Shown piece by piece: positions 35,155 through 43,963 of a stretch of 61,018 bases of DNA. Within the stretch, counting starts at the first letter, position 1; each line of letters begins with the position of its first letter. Below the pieces are notes generated by a model. It was not told the origin of the DNA and did not search any database. It was given only the letters and a program-made list of their open reading frames with translations. The translations under genes were made by a program, and so were the position numbers. This stretch comes from Phycisphaerales bacterium (GTDB taxonomy: Bacteria; Planctomycetota; Phycisphaerae; Phycisphaerales; UBA1924): positions 1-61,018 of the forward strand of contig JAFIFZ010000006.1 in the NCBI GenBank assembly GCA_020831775.1. Reading direction: 5' to 3'.

Positions 35155-36390
35155 TCAATCGTCGGTGTAGCTGGCGACCTGCAGGCAGAGGATCGCTCTG
35201 AAGCGGCCGTCCTTCTCGCCGCTGAGCAGGACGCGGAGGTCGCCGGTGAGCGAGGGGAGCCGTCGGAGGACGCCGTTGTGGTCCATGACGCTGTGACGGC
35301 TCGGCTGCGGCGCCGCGACCCGGATCGGCTCATCGCCGAAGCCGAGGTCGAGCCTGAGTCGCGGATCGCCGCCGGCCGCAGAATACTCGAACCGGAAAGC
35401 ATCGATTCTTGGACGGTGAAAATTGTCCATGTGCTCAACCGAGCCTCGCCCCGCGCTGTTTCTTCCGGCGCTGCGGCTGCGGCTTCTGAGAAGCACGCTC
35501 AGCTCTCCATCGAAGTGTGATCTGATCACTTCCCGCGACAACGCCTGGCGCGGCTCCGACAGTTCGACCATCGGTGCGTCCGGGCCGATCTTCGAGAGCC
35601 GTCGGGCGAGCTCAGAGTCGGCGTCGCACTCGATCAGCACGAGATGCAGGTCTTCGACTTCGATGCTGCGGCACTCGAACATCGCGACAACCGTCACCGG
35701 GAGGTCGAGCGAAGGGTGGCGGTAACGACCGATCGCGGCGAACGCCTCGCCATCACGGAGATAGACCGACGAAGCAACGAGCGGCGGGAGCGACGACCTT
35801 GCCAGCACGCCGGTACGCATGAGACGACCGAACTGGTCCTGCGTCATTTCCGACCCGAAGATTCGGACTCCAACGAGCATGCGGTCGAGTTCTACGACCC
35901 CGGCGTCTGCGATCGCGCCGGCCTGGGTGTTCGCGGGCAAAATGCCGTCGCGCGTCTGCGTTCGAGCCACCCGCCCCGGCCCCTCCGAACTCGTGACGAT
36001 GGACCTGCTCTGGCTGAGATACGGCCCTTCGCCCGCCCGTGTACGCCCCGCACCGACTCCTTCGTCGGCACGGTGCGCACGGTCGAACGCCAGACGAAGA
36101 GCGTCCACGCGATCGACCGGGAAGGCTTCGCCGCTTTCGGCGGCTTGCAAAAGAAACTCGTAGGACGCGTCGGTTTCGTTGGGCTCACCGACCGCCACCA
36201 GCATTGAGAGCTTCACCTCGAAACCCGCGCGTTCGGCGACCGGCAAGCCCTCCCCGAAGAGCACGAGCTTGGCGAGCGCCTCGTCCGGCGCTGGCTGATT
36301 CATGCCGACCCACTGGCCATGAGCCGCAGTGGTCCACAGCACGAGGACCAGTCCGATTGGAAACAGCGTGATTCGCTTGGTGAATTCCAT
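35155..36390 (-). CDS. secreted protein of unknown function, paralogue B
   Basis: 411 residues with a signal peptide (LFPIGLVLVLWTTAAHGQ). It aligns with paralogue A over most of its length: DEALAKLVLFGEGLPVAERAG, VGEPNETDASYEFLLQAAE, MLVGVRIFGSEM, YLRDGEAFAAIGRYRH, VTVVAMFECRSIEVEDLHL and GDLRVLLSGEKDGRFRA. The last 90 bases of the two genes are nearly identical. ATG 36390 is preceded by AGGAG in the duplicated segment. Function is unknown. Confidence 0.75.
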   Translation of the reverse strand: MEFTKRITLFPIGLVLVLWTTAAHGQWVGMNQPAPDEALAKLVLFGEGLPVAERAGFEVKLSMLVAVGEPNETDASYEFLLQAAESGEAFPVDRVDALRLAFDRAHRADEGVGAGRTRAGEGPYLSQSRSIVTSSEGPGRVARTQTRDGILPANTQAGAIADAGVVELDRMLVGVRIFGSEMTQDQFGRLMRTGVLARSSLPPLVASSVYLRDGEAFAAIGRYRHPSLDLPVTVVAMFECRSIEVEDLHLVLIECDADSELARRLSKIGPDAPMVELSEPRQALSREVIRSHFDGELSVLLRSRSRSAGRNSAGRGSVEHMDNFHRPRIDAFRFEYSAAGGDPRLRLDLGFGDEPIRVAAPQPSRHSVMDHNGVLRRLPSLTGDLRVLLSGEKDGRFRAILCLQVASYTDD

Positions 36391-36462
36391 CCGCCCGCAC
36401 TCCTGAGTCTCGATTGATCCTCGCAGTCTAATCGGGTTGGCTGTCCGTGCAACCACCGCCCG
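36387..36462. repeat. duplicated upstream region, copy 2
   Basis: Second copy of the 76-base start-promoter segment found at 35041-35116. It reaches to within two bases of the stop codon of paralogue C. Confidence 0.85.
36425..36452 (-). promoter_or_regulatory. promoter of paralogue B (repeat copy 2)
   Basis: TTGCAC-16 bases-TAGACT on the minus strand, both hexamers identical to those before paralogue A although the spacer between them has changed at several positions. Confidence 0.5.
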
Positions 36463-36463
36463 T

Positions 36464-37738
36464 TCAATCAAGCAGGTACTCCCCGATGTGCAGGCAGAGG
36501 ATCGCCCGGTGGCGGTCGCCGTCGGAACCGGTGAGCAGGACGCGGAGGTCGCCGTTGAGGGATCCTCTCCACGAAGGAACCCCATTGCTGGTTACTTCGG
36601 TGCGTGTCAGCTTGGGGATCGGGCGTTCTTGCGGCCCTTCGCCCAGCCCGAGGTCGAGCTTGAGCACCGGGTCGCCGCGGGCTTCGGGGCGAGCGATGGC
36701 GAAGGGTGTGAATCGCCGGATCACTTCACCCTGCGACCGCATCGACGAGCCCTCCCATCCGGAAGCGCCTCGCCTGGCCCGCCCGCTGGAAAGCACTCGG
36801 AGCGTTCCCTCCCGACGCCCGTCCATCGCCGCGAGCATGAGGCTGTCGCGGAAGCCCGCGCCCTCTGTCATCGCGGCGTCGGTCCGGAATCTCGACAAGA
36901 GCCGCCCGAAGTCCGAGTCCGACTCGAATTCGAGCAAGGCGTAATGCAGATCTTCGGCGAGCACTCTCTTGCACTCGACCACGGCGATCGTGCGGACCGG
37001 CACGCCGTAGGTGTCGCTCTGGTACTCGCCGATCACGACCATGGCTTGGCCGTCTTCGAGGAAGCCCGAACGCGACTCGACGAGCGGATAGACCGAATCG
37101 TGGGGACGGGGACCGAACTCGCGGGCACGATCGAGCCTTTCCTCGCTGGTCATGCGGGCGCCGTGGACCCTGACACCGACGAGCACGCTGCGATTGGGCG
37201 TTGCAAGGGCGTTGGTGATCGTTTCGGAGTTGTGGTCTCCCTGCAGCCCGATCTGCAGCCGGCTTCTCGCGGCGTGGTCGTTTGCGGCGTCGCTGGTGGT
37301 GACGACCGCGCTGCCGGTCATCTGGTACGGCCCGGAGAGATGCTGTCGGTGTTCTGCGCCGTCCTCGCCTGTGATGGTGATCGTCCTCATCTGGTGGTTC
37401 AGGTAGGCGTGCTTCAGGCCGTCGAGCATCTCGGGAACGCGAGATGCGGGAACCGGTTCGCTCTTCCGGGCGGCGTGCAACAGCGATTCGTACCTGGCGT
37501 CCTGCCTTTCCGGCTCGCCGATGACGACAAACACGCGAGTGGGCAGGGCGTAGCCGGTGCGATTGGCGCTCAGCGTGCCCTCACCGAAGATCCATCGCTC
37601 CGCCGCCCTGGCGGCCGAATAGCGTGAGCCGTCATCCATGGCTTGAACGACCGGCGTGAACAGCCCGACCGCCGCAAGGCAAACCAATGCCGCCGCCGGT
37701 CCGAACCAGCTCGACCACCGTCGCGATCCGTTCTTCAT
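36464..37738 (-). CDS. secreted protein of unknown function, paralogue C
   Basis: 424 residues with a signal-like N-terminus (WFGPAAALVCLAAVGLF). It is a more distant member of the A/B family: FVVIGEPERQDARYESLLHAA, VLVGVRVHGARM, FLEDGQAMVVIGEYQ, VRTIAVVECKRVLAEDLHYALLEF and GDLRVLLTGSDGDRHRAILCLH. It has its own middle region with YLNHQMRTITITGEDGAEH. GGGAGAGG precedes ATG 37738. It starts 43 bases after the upstream lipoprotein gene and is probably in its operon. Confidence 0.73.
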   Translation of the reverse strand: MKNGSRRWSSWFGPAAALVCLAAVGLFTPVVQAMDDGSRYSAARAAERWIFGEGTLSANRTGYALPTRVFVVIGEPERQDARYESLLHAARKSEPVPASRVPEMLDGLKHAYLNHQMRTITITGEDGAEHRQHLSGPYQMTGSAVVTTSDAANDHAARSRLQIGLQGDHNSETITNALATPNRSVLVGVRVHGARMTSEERLDRAREFGPRPHDSVYPLVESRSGFLEDGQAMVVIGEYQSDTYGVPVRTIAVVECKRVLAEDLHYALLEFESDSDFGRLLSRFRTDAAMTEGAGFRDSLMLAAMDGRREGTLRVLSSGRARRGASGWEGSSMRSQGEVIRRFTPFAIARPEARGDPVLKLDLGLGEGPQERPIPKLTRTEVTSNGVPSWRGSLNGDLRVLLTGSDGDRHRAILCLHIGEYLLD

Positions 37739-37781
37739 GTTCCTCTCCCTGTGTTCGAAGGCACGCGTTCGTGAAGCCCTT

Positions 37782-39002
37782 TCATCGCCCGCCGTACGCA
37801 CGGCTCCAGTCTTGCCGCAGAACGCCAACACCCGCGTGGCCCCGCGTGACGACCAGCAGGTCGACGGAGCGTGCGACAAACGGGGACGACATGGTGGGCC
37901 CGCCGTCGCGGCGTTGCACGACCATCGCCCGGTCCGGCTCCAACGGCAGGCGCACGGTTTCGTCCAGACCTGTGTCCATCAGGAAGTAGCGTCTTGCGCC
38001 CGAGCGTTCCAGGTCCGACGCGATGTGGATTCTGCCCCGCGGTTCGTGCCACGGCATGAAGACCAGGTGCAGGCCGTTGTGGTACCCCCATGCGATGCAC
38101 GGCAATCGGTCTTCGTCGCGTCGTTCGTCGAGCCGATCGGCGAGCAGCTTTGCGGCCTCGCCGGCGGCGATCGAAACCCGCCAGCCGCCGGCTTGCGGGG
38201 CGGTCGGGTGGGCCAGACCCTCGGCGGCCTCGGCGAGCGTGTCCCGATCGACCATGTAGACGGCGATGCCGATGCACTCGGAGGGGTCGACCATGTGCAG
38301 CATCTGCACGAGCTCGGCGCCGGTCTTCAGATCGACCGCGATGCGCCGGGCCACGCTCTGTCCCGGCGCGATGCTGAAGGTCTCGTCGGCCGAGACATTC
38401 GCCCGCTTCCACACGACGCCCCTGGCCCAGCCTCGTTTGTCGAACTCGGGGTCGGTCTCGAGGTCGGACCGCCAGCGGACGCGGAGGGATTCCGGCGCTT
38501 CGCCCCGCTCGACTCCGAAGCGGTGCTGGATGTTGACCGTGAGGTCGGGCGTGAAGGTAACGGTGCATGCGGCCGGTTGGTCGCCGACCTGCTTATCGAT
38601 CGGAAGACGCAGATGGAACACCGGCCCCTCGCTCAGAGCAGTGGTTCCGGGGACACGGGCCCAATTGTCGAGATCGCGGTCGAACCTCGATAGACCGACA
38701 TCTCTGAAAGCTGAGGCAGAGGCTGGGGGCACTCCCGCTTCCAGCAACGCCCGGCCCGCGACGCTCGACCACGCGTCTTCGGAGCGGATTGCGATCTGAT
38801 CGACCACCAGGAGATCCCCCGCGACCGGAGGCGGCGGCCAGTGTGAACGCATTCGCCTGAATCCAGGCTGAATGCGCTTGCCCGGATCCTCCGGCCGAAG
38901 CTCGATCCCGGGCTCTCTCGTCTGCGGTGGCGTGCTCGTTGCGCAGCCGCAGACAGACATCGAGGCGAGCACAGCACAGAAAACGACGATCTTCCAGTGC
39001 AT
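37782..39002 (-). CDS. lipoprotein of unknown function
   Basis: 406 residues. The signal peptide ends in the lipobox SVCGCATS, predicting lipid attachment at the second Cys. The mature part has no motif I recognise; a stretch DQIAIRSEDAWSSVAGRALLEAG weakly resembles VFHDDWHWPSEAGQALLESV in the next gene upstream, so the two may share a domain. Start ATG 39002 is supported by AAGGGG upstream. It lies 37 bases from the upstream gene and 43 from paralogue C, suggesting one operon of unknown purpose. Confidence 0.7.
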   Translation of the reverse strand: MHWKIVVFCAVLASMSVCGCATSTPPQTREPGIELRPEDPGKRIQPGFRRMRSHWPPPPVAGDLLVVDQIAIRSEDAWSSVAGRALLEAGVPPASASAFRDVGLSRFDRDLDNWARVPGTTALSEGPVFHLRLPIDKQVGDQPAACTVTFTPDLTVNIQHRFGVERGEAPESLRVRWRSDLETDPEFDKRGWARGVVWKRANVSADETFSIAPGQSVARRIAVDLKTGAELVQMLHMVDPSECIGIAVYMVDRDTLAEAAEGLAHPTAPQAGGWRVSIAAGEAAKLLADRLDERRDEDRLPCIAWGYHNGLHLVFMPWHEPRGRIHIASDLERSGARRYFLMDTGLDETVRLPLEPDRAMVVQRRDGGPTMSSPFVARSVDLLVVTRGHAGVGVLRQDWSRAYGGR

Positions 39003-39039
39003 TCGGATACCCCTTCTCGCCGCGATCAAGGCGACGCGA

Positions 39040-39765
39040 TCAAGGCGCCGGCAGGGCGACCTCTACCATCGCTGCGCCGTAACCGTGTTCCTCGGAATGG
39101 AACTCGGTCACCAGGATTCTGCGCTCGCCGCGGCGGAGACTGATCGGCTGGCTGAAGACTTCGCCTCCGGGTCGGACCCTGTCGCCTCCGACATGTTTCC
39201 CGAGGTCGATGCGCACATCGAAGAAGTAGTCGCGGTCGATCCGGCCGACAAATGTGGCTGTCGCCGTCGCCTGAACAAACTGGGAGTTGGTTCCGAATGT
39301 CGATCGCTCTCGCGATCGATTTGCAGAAACCGCGCCGGTGATCGTGGTCGCTCCGGTGTTGGGGATTCCTTGTCCGCTCAGGCGCGCCGCGATCGCACGC
39401 TCGCAGTCGCGCAACGCGGGATCCCGCATCGCTTCCCGACCCAAACGCGAGATCTGCTCCGAAAGCGGCTCTGCGTCGGCGGCGTTCACGCTCTCCAAGA
39501 GCGCCTGGCCCGCTTCAGAAGGCCAGTGCCAATCGTCGTGGAAGACAGCGATTGTCATTCGGTGCTCAGCTCCGAGCGGGTCCAGGCTCGACACTCCGGG
39601 CAAAGCATGCCCGTGGCGGACTTGCAGTTGCTGAGGACTCTGCTGGGCGGCGGCTCTTGCGTGCCTGTCGATCTGCACCACCGAAACCACCAGCGCGACG
39701 ATGAACAACACGCCCAAAAGGCTGAAAGCCGCGAATGTGGCGTGTTTGCTCGTGTTGGGTCCCAT
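39040..39765 (-). CDS. membrane-anchored protein of unknown function
   Basis: 241 residues: one N-terminal membrane segment (FAAFSLLGVLFIVALVVSVV) and a mostly beta-predicted extracytoplasmic part with MTIAVFHDDWHWPSEAGQALLE, TATATFVGRIDRDYFFDVRI and a C-terminal RRILVTEFHSEEHGYGAAMVEV. GAGGAG precedes ATG 39765. It is the first gene of the leftward island. No family was recognised. Confidence 0.68.
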   Translation of the reverse strand: MGPNTSKHATFAAFSLLGVLFIVALVVSVVQIDRHARAAAQQSPQQLQVRHGHALPGVSSLDPLGAEHRMTIAVFHDDWHWPSEAGQALLESVNAADAEPLSEQISRLGREAMRDPALRDCERAIAARLSGQGIPNTGATTITGAVSANRSRERSTFGTNSQFVQATATATFVGRIDRDYFFDVRIDLGKHVGGDRVRPGGEVFSQPISLRRGERRILVTEFHSEEHGYGAAMVEVALPAP

Positions 39766-39916
39766 GCCAAAAACTCCTCTTTCAAGAAATCCGAGAGCGG
39801 CCCGCCCCGCGGCTTCGCCCCTCGACCTGACCACCTTACTCGGGACCGGCACCCTGCCGCAACCCTGACGCGGGGATTGTTTGGATTCGGCGCGCGCCGA
39901 TGACGGGTGCGCAATG

Positions 39917-39941
39917 AAAAAGCCCCGCCTGGGCGGGGCTT
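39917..39941 (-). terminator. intrinsic terminator of the alpha/rplQ operon
   Basis: Eight perfect pairs (AGCCCCGC / GCGGGGCT) with a four-base loop are followed on the minus strand by TTTTCATT. It lies about 40 bases past the rplQ stop. Confidence 0.88.
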
Positions 39942-39981
39942 GGGAGGTTTGTCGAATTCTGCTCGCCGGGCGTGCCCGGGA

Positions 39982-40677
39982 TCAGCTCTCGGAGGCTTCG
40001 GCGTTGCCTTCGCCCTCGGGGGTTTCGGCGGGAGGTGCTGCCGCGGGGGCGGCGGCCTTGGCCGTGGCGCCACGCTCCTTGCGGAGCTTGGCGGCGTAGG
40101 CGGTGCGCCGGTCGGCCTGGCGACGGCGGGTGCTGGGGCGGCCGCCGATCTCGGGGCCTTCCTCGGCGCCGACGAACTGGATCACGCAGGTCTGGGCCTG
40201 GTCGCCGAGGCGTCGGTAGTCGAGCTTGACGATGCGGGTGTAGCCGCCGGCGCGATCGGCAAAGCGGGGCGCGACATTGTCGAAGATGTGCTTGACGAGC
40301 TTGGGCGACTTGCGGAGCTCGCCGTAGCGGTTGCGCTCGACCTCGTCGCTCGCGGGGACGGGGAAGTAGGCCTCGGCCCGCTCGCGGAGCTTGTCGACAT
40401 GCTCACGCTCCTGGTCGGTGGGCGTCTTTGGGAGGTAGAGCCACTCGAAGCCCCGACGGTCGCGGCCGAGCATGGAGATCACCTGGCGGCGGGCGTGGAG
40501 GTCGCCCCGCTTGGCCTTGGTGATGATCTGCTCGACAAAGGGCTGGAGGGCCTTGGCCTTGGGGATGGTGGTGACGATCTGGCCGTGCTCGAAGAGGCTC
40601 GCGGCCATGTTGCGCAGCATCGCCTTGCGGTGCGATGATGTGCGTCCGAGTTTGTAGCCGGCTTTGCGATGTCGCAT
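39982..40677 (-). CDS. rplQ: 50S ribosomal protein L17, extended
   Basis: Binds 23S rRNA near the exit tunnel. The N-terminus [21 protein letters not shown] and the C-terminal [11 protein letters not shown] identify it. At 231 residues it is almost twice the usual 116-127. About 45 extra residues ([20 protein letters not shown] onward, roughly 75-118) interrupt the core, and an Ala/Glu-rich tail of about 40 residues follows it. Last gene of the supercluster, preceding a clear terminator. Confidence 0.95.
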   Translation of the reverse strand: MRHRKAGYKLGRTSSHRKAMLRNMAASLFEHGQIVTTIPKAKALQPFVEQIITKAKRGDLHARRQVISMLGRDRRGFEWLYLPKTPTDQEREHVDKLRERAEAYFPVPASDEVERNRYGELRKSPKLVKHIFDNVAPRFADRAGGYTRIVKLDYRRLGDQAQTCVIQFVGAEEGPEIGGRPSTRRRQADRRTAYAAKLRKERGATAKAAAPAAAPPAETPEGEGNAEASES

Positions 40678-40738
40678 CGGCGTAATCCTTCGCTCTCAGG
40701 CCCGGCGTGTTCGGCCGGGCGGGTGCTCTACTTGGGGA

Positions 40739-41752
40739 TCAGGCCCCGGCCCGGCCGGCGGGCGTGAACCCTTCCGGCAGCTCCATGCCCAGATCAAGTT
40801 CGATGTCCAGGAGCTTGCGCTTGACCTCACGCAGCGATGTGCGGCCGAACGAGCGGAGCTTGAGCAGCTCGGGCTCGGACTGCTGCACCAGATCGCCGAC
40901 GGTCTCGATACGGGCCGACTCCAGGCAGTTGCTGGCCCGGACGGAGAGGTCCAGCTCGGAGATCGGCATGTTCAGCTTGCGGATGAGTTCCTCGTCGACG
41001 CCGGCGGCGGCGGCGGCTTCCTCGCTCACGCGGTCGTCACCCAGTTCGTAGTACTGCACGAAGGGGTTGAGGTGCTTGCGGAGGATCTTGGCGGCCTCGA
41101 CGAGCGCGAGCTCGGGCGTGAGGGTGCCGTTGGTCCAGATCTCCAGCGTGAGCTTGTCGTAGTTGGTCTTCTGGCCGACGCGTGTGTCTTCGACGTTGTA
41201 GCGGACGCGCTGGACGGGGGAGTAGATGGCGTCGATCGAGATCTCGCCGACTTCCTGCTCTTCCTTGGAGACCATGTGCTCTGAGGCGGGGACATAGCCC
41301 CGGCCCTTCTGCACGGTGAACTCCATCTCAAAGTCGACCTCGTCGGTCAGGGTGCAGATGACCAGGTCCTTGTCCATGATGGTGATCGAGGGGTCGGCCT
41401 CGATCAGGTCGGCGGTGACCTCGCCCGGGCCCTGCGCCGCCAGGCGCATGGTCCTCGGCTCGTCGCCGTCCATCCTCACGACAAGGTTCTTCACATTGAG
41501 GACGATGTCGGTCATGTCCTCCAGAACGCCCGGCAGCGAGGTGAACTCGTGGGGCGCGCCGGTAATCTTGACGCTGGTAACGGCGGCGCCTTCGAGACTG
41601 GAGAGGAGGACCCGCCGCAGGCTGTTGCCGACGGTGGTGCCGAAGCCGCGCTCGAACGGCTCGACGGTGAACCGGCCGAAGTTCGGCCCGGTGTGCTTGG
41701 GATCTGCGACAACACGCGTGGGGAGCTCAAGCCCTCGCCAACGAACCCTCAT
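40739..41752 (-). CDS. rpoA: DNA-directed RNA polymerase alpha subunit
   Basis: Assembly platform of RNA polymerase. The 337-residue product has the N-terminal domain with FERGFGTTVGNSLRRVLLSSLEG and the C-terminal domain with ELDLSVRASNCLESARIETVGDLV and LRSFGRTSLREVKRKL, which contacts UP elements and activators. Start ATG 41752 has GAGG upstream; the frame to 41791 is not needed. Unusually, rpsD does not lie between rpsK and rpoA. Confidence 0.97.
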   Translation of the reverse strand: MRVRWRGLELPTRVVADPKHTGPNFGRFTVEPFERGFGTTVGNSLRRVLLSSLEGAAVTSVKITGAPHEFTSLPGVLEDMTDIVLNVKNLVVRMDGDEPRTMRLAAQGPGEVTADLIEADPSITIMDKDLVICTLTDEVDFEMEFTVQKGRGYVPASEHMVSKEEQEVGEISIDAIYSPVQRVRYNVEDTRVGQKTNYDKLTLEIWTNGTLTPELALVEAAKILRKHLNPFVQYYELGDDRVSEEAAAAAGVDEELIRKLNMPISELDLSVRASNCLESARIETVGDLVQQSEPELLKLRSFGRTSLREVKRKLLDIELDLGMELPEGFTPAGRAGA

Positions 41753-41878
41753 GGGAACCTCTACTTTCCGGCGGACCGTGGACAATGTCACGGAATCTGT
41801 GGGGAGCTGCGGCTCTCGGCCCCGATCGCCCGCCGGCGTCGGTCGCGGCCTTCTTCCCGAGCTCCCGCTCTGACAACA

Positions 41879-41912
41879 AACGACCCGGCGGGGCTTTCGC
41901 GCCGCCGGGCGT
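41879..41912 (-). terminator. possible attenuator hairpin between rpsK and rpoA
   Basis: CCCGGCGG / CCGCCGGG pair around a ten-base loop in the 174-base gap, followed on the minus strand by TCGTTTGTTG. This may reduce read-through into rpoA; the T tract is interrupted. Confidence 0.45.
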
Positions 41913-41926
41913 GGAAAAGACTCTGG

Positions 41927-42304
41927 TTACACGCGCCGCTTCTTGCGGGGGCGGCAGCCGTTGTGCGGCACCGGCGTGTGGTCCTCGATCGCAGTCACGC
42001 GCAGGCCGGTGGAGGCCAGGCCGGTGACGGCCGACTCGCGCCCGGCGCCGGTGCCCCTGACACGGATCTCGACCTCCTGCATGCCGACCTTGCGGACCTT
42101 CTGGCCCACCTGTTCGGCGGCGCGGGTGGCCGCGAAGGGCGTCGCCTTGCGGGCGCCCTTGAACCCAATGGTGCCGGCCGAATCCCAGGCGAGGGTCTCG
42201 CCGTTGGTGTCGGTGATGGTGACCATCGTGTTGTTCTGGGTCGCCTTGATGTGGGCGATGCCCCGGACGACATTCTTACGGACTTTTTTCTGCTTCTTCG
42301 CCAT
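41927..42304 (-). CDS. rpsK: 30S ribosomal protein S11
   Basis: Platform protein of the 30S subunit. 125 residues with [22 protein letters not shown], the central [18 protein letters not shown] and the C-terminal [16 protein letters not shown]. The N-terminal Lys-rich stretch is typical. ATG 42304 is chosen over the earlier frame start because the family begins with MAKK. It follows rpsM by 63 bases and is followed by a long gap before rpoA where rpsD is often found. Confidence 0.97.
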   Translation of the reverse strand: MAKKQKKVRKNVVRGIAHIKATQNNTMVTITDTNGETLAWDSAGTIGFKGARKATPFAATRAAEQVGQKVRKVGMQEVEIRVRGTGAGRESAVTGLASTGLRVTAIEDHTPVPHNGCRPRKKRRV

Positions 42305-42367
42305 ATGGTCTCTCGCTGGTGTCGGCTCCACACTCCCGGGTTCGGGCTGGAGCCTCGCGGAGGGCTA

Positions 42368-42745
42368 TCAGCCCTTGATGCCCTTCTTGCCGGCGACGGT
42401 CTTCTTGCGTCCCTTGCGGGTGCGTGCGTTGCAGCGGGTGCGCTGGCCGCGGACGGGCAGGCCCCTGCGGTGACGCTCGCCGCGATAGGCGCGGATGTCC
42501 TTCAGACGCTGGATGTTCTGGCCGACCTGGCGGCGGAGGGCGCCCTCGACGATGTAGCTCGAGTCGATGATCGAGTTGATGTTGGCGATGTCCTGCTCGG
42601 TGAGCTGGTTCGCCCGCGTCTCGGGGTTGATCGACGCTTCTGTCAGGATGTCCGCGGCGTACTTCTCTCCGACGCCGTGGATGTACTGCAGAGCGAAGTA
42701 GATCTTCTTCTTGTCGGGAACATCGATACCTGCGATTCGGGGCAC
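42368..42745 (-). CDS. rpsM: 30S ribosomal protein S13
   Basis: Head protein of the 30S subunit contacting the P-site tRNA and L5. 125 residues with PRIAGIDVPDKKKIYFAL, IHGVGEKYAADIL and the basic tail RGLPVRGQRTRCNARTRKG. I use GTG 42745 because GAGGAG is eight bases upstream and the product then begins MPRIAGID, as in the family; GTG 42754 is the alternative. It lies 42 bases after rpmJ. Confidence 0.96.
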   Translation of the reverse strand: MPRIAGIDVPDKKKIYFALQYIHGVGEKYAADILTEASINPETRANQLTEQDIANINSIIDSSYIVEGALRRQVGQNIQRLKDIRAYRGERHRRGLPVRGQRTRCNARTRKGRKKTVAGKKGIKG

Positions 42746-42787
42746 GCCGAACACTCCTCGCCGCTCGCGGCGGCGTTTAGATCAACC

Positions 42788-42904
42788 TCAGCCCTGGACC
42801 TGCTTGTGCTTGGGGTCCGCCTTGCAGATCACGCGCACCTTGCCGCCGCGCCGGATGATCTGGCACTGGTTGCAGATTCGCTTGACGCTCGATCTGACTT
42901 TCAT
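42788..42904 (-). CDS. rpmJ: 50S ribosomal protein L36
   Basis: 38 residues: [19 protein letters not shown], then [19 protein letters not shown]. The zinc ligands C11, C14, C27 and H33 are all present, so this is the zinc-binding form. It sits where L36 is expected, directly before rpsM. infA, which commonly precedes it, is absent. The 224 bases upstream hold a nested inverted repeat. Confidence 0.95.
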   Translation of the reverse strand: MKVRSSVKRICNQCQIIRRGGKVRVICKADPKHKQVQG

Positions 42905-43038
42905 CGCACCACCTCCCCGGGGATGTCCCGGCGAGCGAAAGGTCAGCGCCGCCCCGACCTTCGAAGCGGCGCAATATAGCCAAACCCCAGGCCGAAAACC
43001 GGGGCGAAGAGTCTAGGCCGGCCCCCGCGGACAGTCAT

Positions 43039-43110
43039 CTCCGATCCGCCCCGCCCGGGCCGCATTCTCCCCGAAAATCGTGATCCGGCCCGAAAAACCG
43101 CGGATCGGAG
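43039..43110 (-). promoter_or_regulatory. nested inverted repeat, candidate structured leader of rpmJ-rpsM-rpsK-rpoA-rplQ
   Basis: Outer arms CTCCGATCCGC / GCGGATCGGAG (11 perfect pairs), a middle stem CGGGCC / GGCCCG and an apical stem GAGAAT with ATTTTC (one G-U pair) stack in order around two internal loops, with a GGG apical loop. It begins 18 bases after the map stop and ends about 135 bases before rpmJ. No T tract follows on the minus strand, so a regulatory leader or RNA processing site is more likely than a plain terminator. Confidence 0.5.
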
Positions 43111-43128
43111 GCTCGGGGCGCGTCCTTG

Positions 43129-43932
43129 TCACGCCCCGCCGCCCGGACGGGCCCCGAGCACGCGGCACCCTTCGGCCGTAACTGCGAGCATCCGCTCCTC
43201 GTGGCAGGCGGGGGCGCCGTCGGCGGTCACGACCGTCCACCCGTCGTCGAGCGTCCGGACCCGGGGATCGCCCAGGGCGAAGGTCGGCTCGACGCTGACG
43301 ACCATGCCCGGCCGGAAGACCAGGTCCTCGTCCGTCCCCTCCAGATCCCCACCCGTCACGCTCAGGAGGGGCAGGCGGGGTGGCTCGTGCAGCGAACGGC
43401 CGATCCCGTGCCCGATGTACCCCGGCACGACACCCAGCCCCGCTTCGGAGGCGATCTCACGCATCGCCCTCGCGACGCCCGACCAGCGGACGCCGGGGGC
43501 GATGAGCCCCGTGGCGAGTTCCGCGGCTTTGTCGGCTGCGTGGGCGAGACGGGTATTCTGGAGCGAGCACTCCCCCACCATGACCGAGGCGGCCATGTCG
43601 GCGCACCAGCCGCCGAGCGTCAGCCCGATGTCGATGGTGACCAGGTCGCCCTCGCGGATGGGTCGGCCCGAGGGCACGCCGTGGACGACCTGCTCGTTGA
43701 TGCAGATGCACGAGACGCCGGGGAAGGGCGGGACGCCAACGCGGCCGACAACGCCCTTGAACAGCGGCTGTGCCCCCGCGTCTTGTATCAGGAGGGCGGC
43801 CAAAGCGTCGAGCTCGATGCCGGTGGCGCCGGGCACGCACGCGGCGCGGACCTCGGCAAGGATTTCGCCGAGGGCGTCTGCGGCGACGCCGATCGCGTCG
43901 ACCTCGCGGGGTGAGCGGATGGGGATCGCCAA
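43129..43932 (-). CDS. map: methionine aminopeptidase type I
   Basis: Removes initiator methionine from nascent proteins. All five metal ligands are recognisable: Asp in VTIDIGLT, Asp in GWCADMAAS, His in GYIGHGIGRSLHEPP, Glu in VSVEPTF and Glu in CHEERMLAVT; the substrate His is in VVHGVPS. TTG 43932 (product start MAIPIRSPREVDAI) is chosen because family homology begins there and GGGGGG lies upstream. A GTG at 44013 would overlap secY by 50 bases. It follows secY without adk between. Confidence 0.93.
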   Translation of the reverse strand: MAIPIRSPREVDAIGVAADALGEILAEVRAACVPGATGIELDALAALLIQDAGAQPLFKGVVGRVGVPPFPGVSCICINEQVVHGVPSGRPIREGDLVTIDIGLTLGGWCADMAASVMVGECSLQNTRLAHAADKAAELATGLIAPGVRWSGVARAMREIASEAGLGVVPGYIGHGIGRSLHEPPRLPLLSVTGGDLEGTDEDLVFRPGMVVSVEPTFALGDPRVRTLDDGWTVVTADGAPACHEERMLAVTAEGCRVLGARPGGGA

Positions 43933-43963
43933 CGGGCCCCCCGGGGTGCGTGGGCCGGGCGAG

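Noticed and set aside
42905-43128. possible infA gene before rpmJ
   Set aside because: The 224 bases are the right size, but no frame shows the IF1 sequence; the space is taken by inverted repeats.
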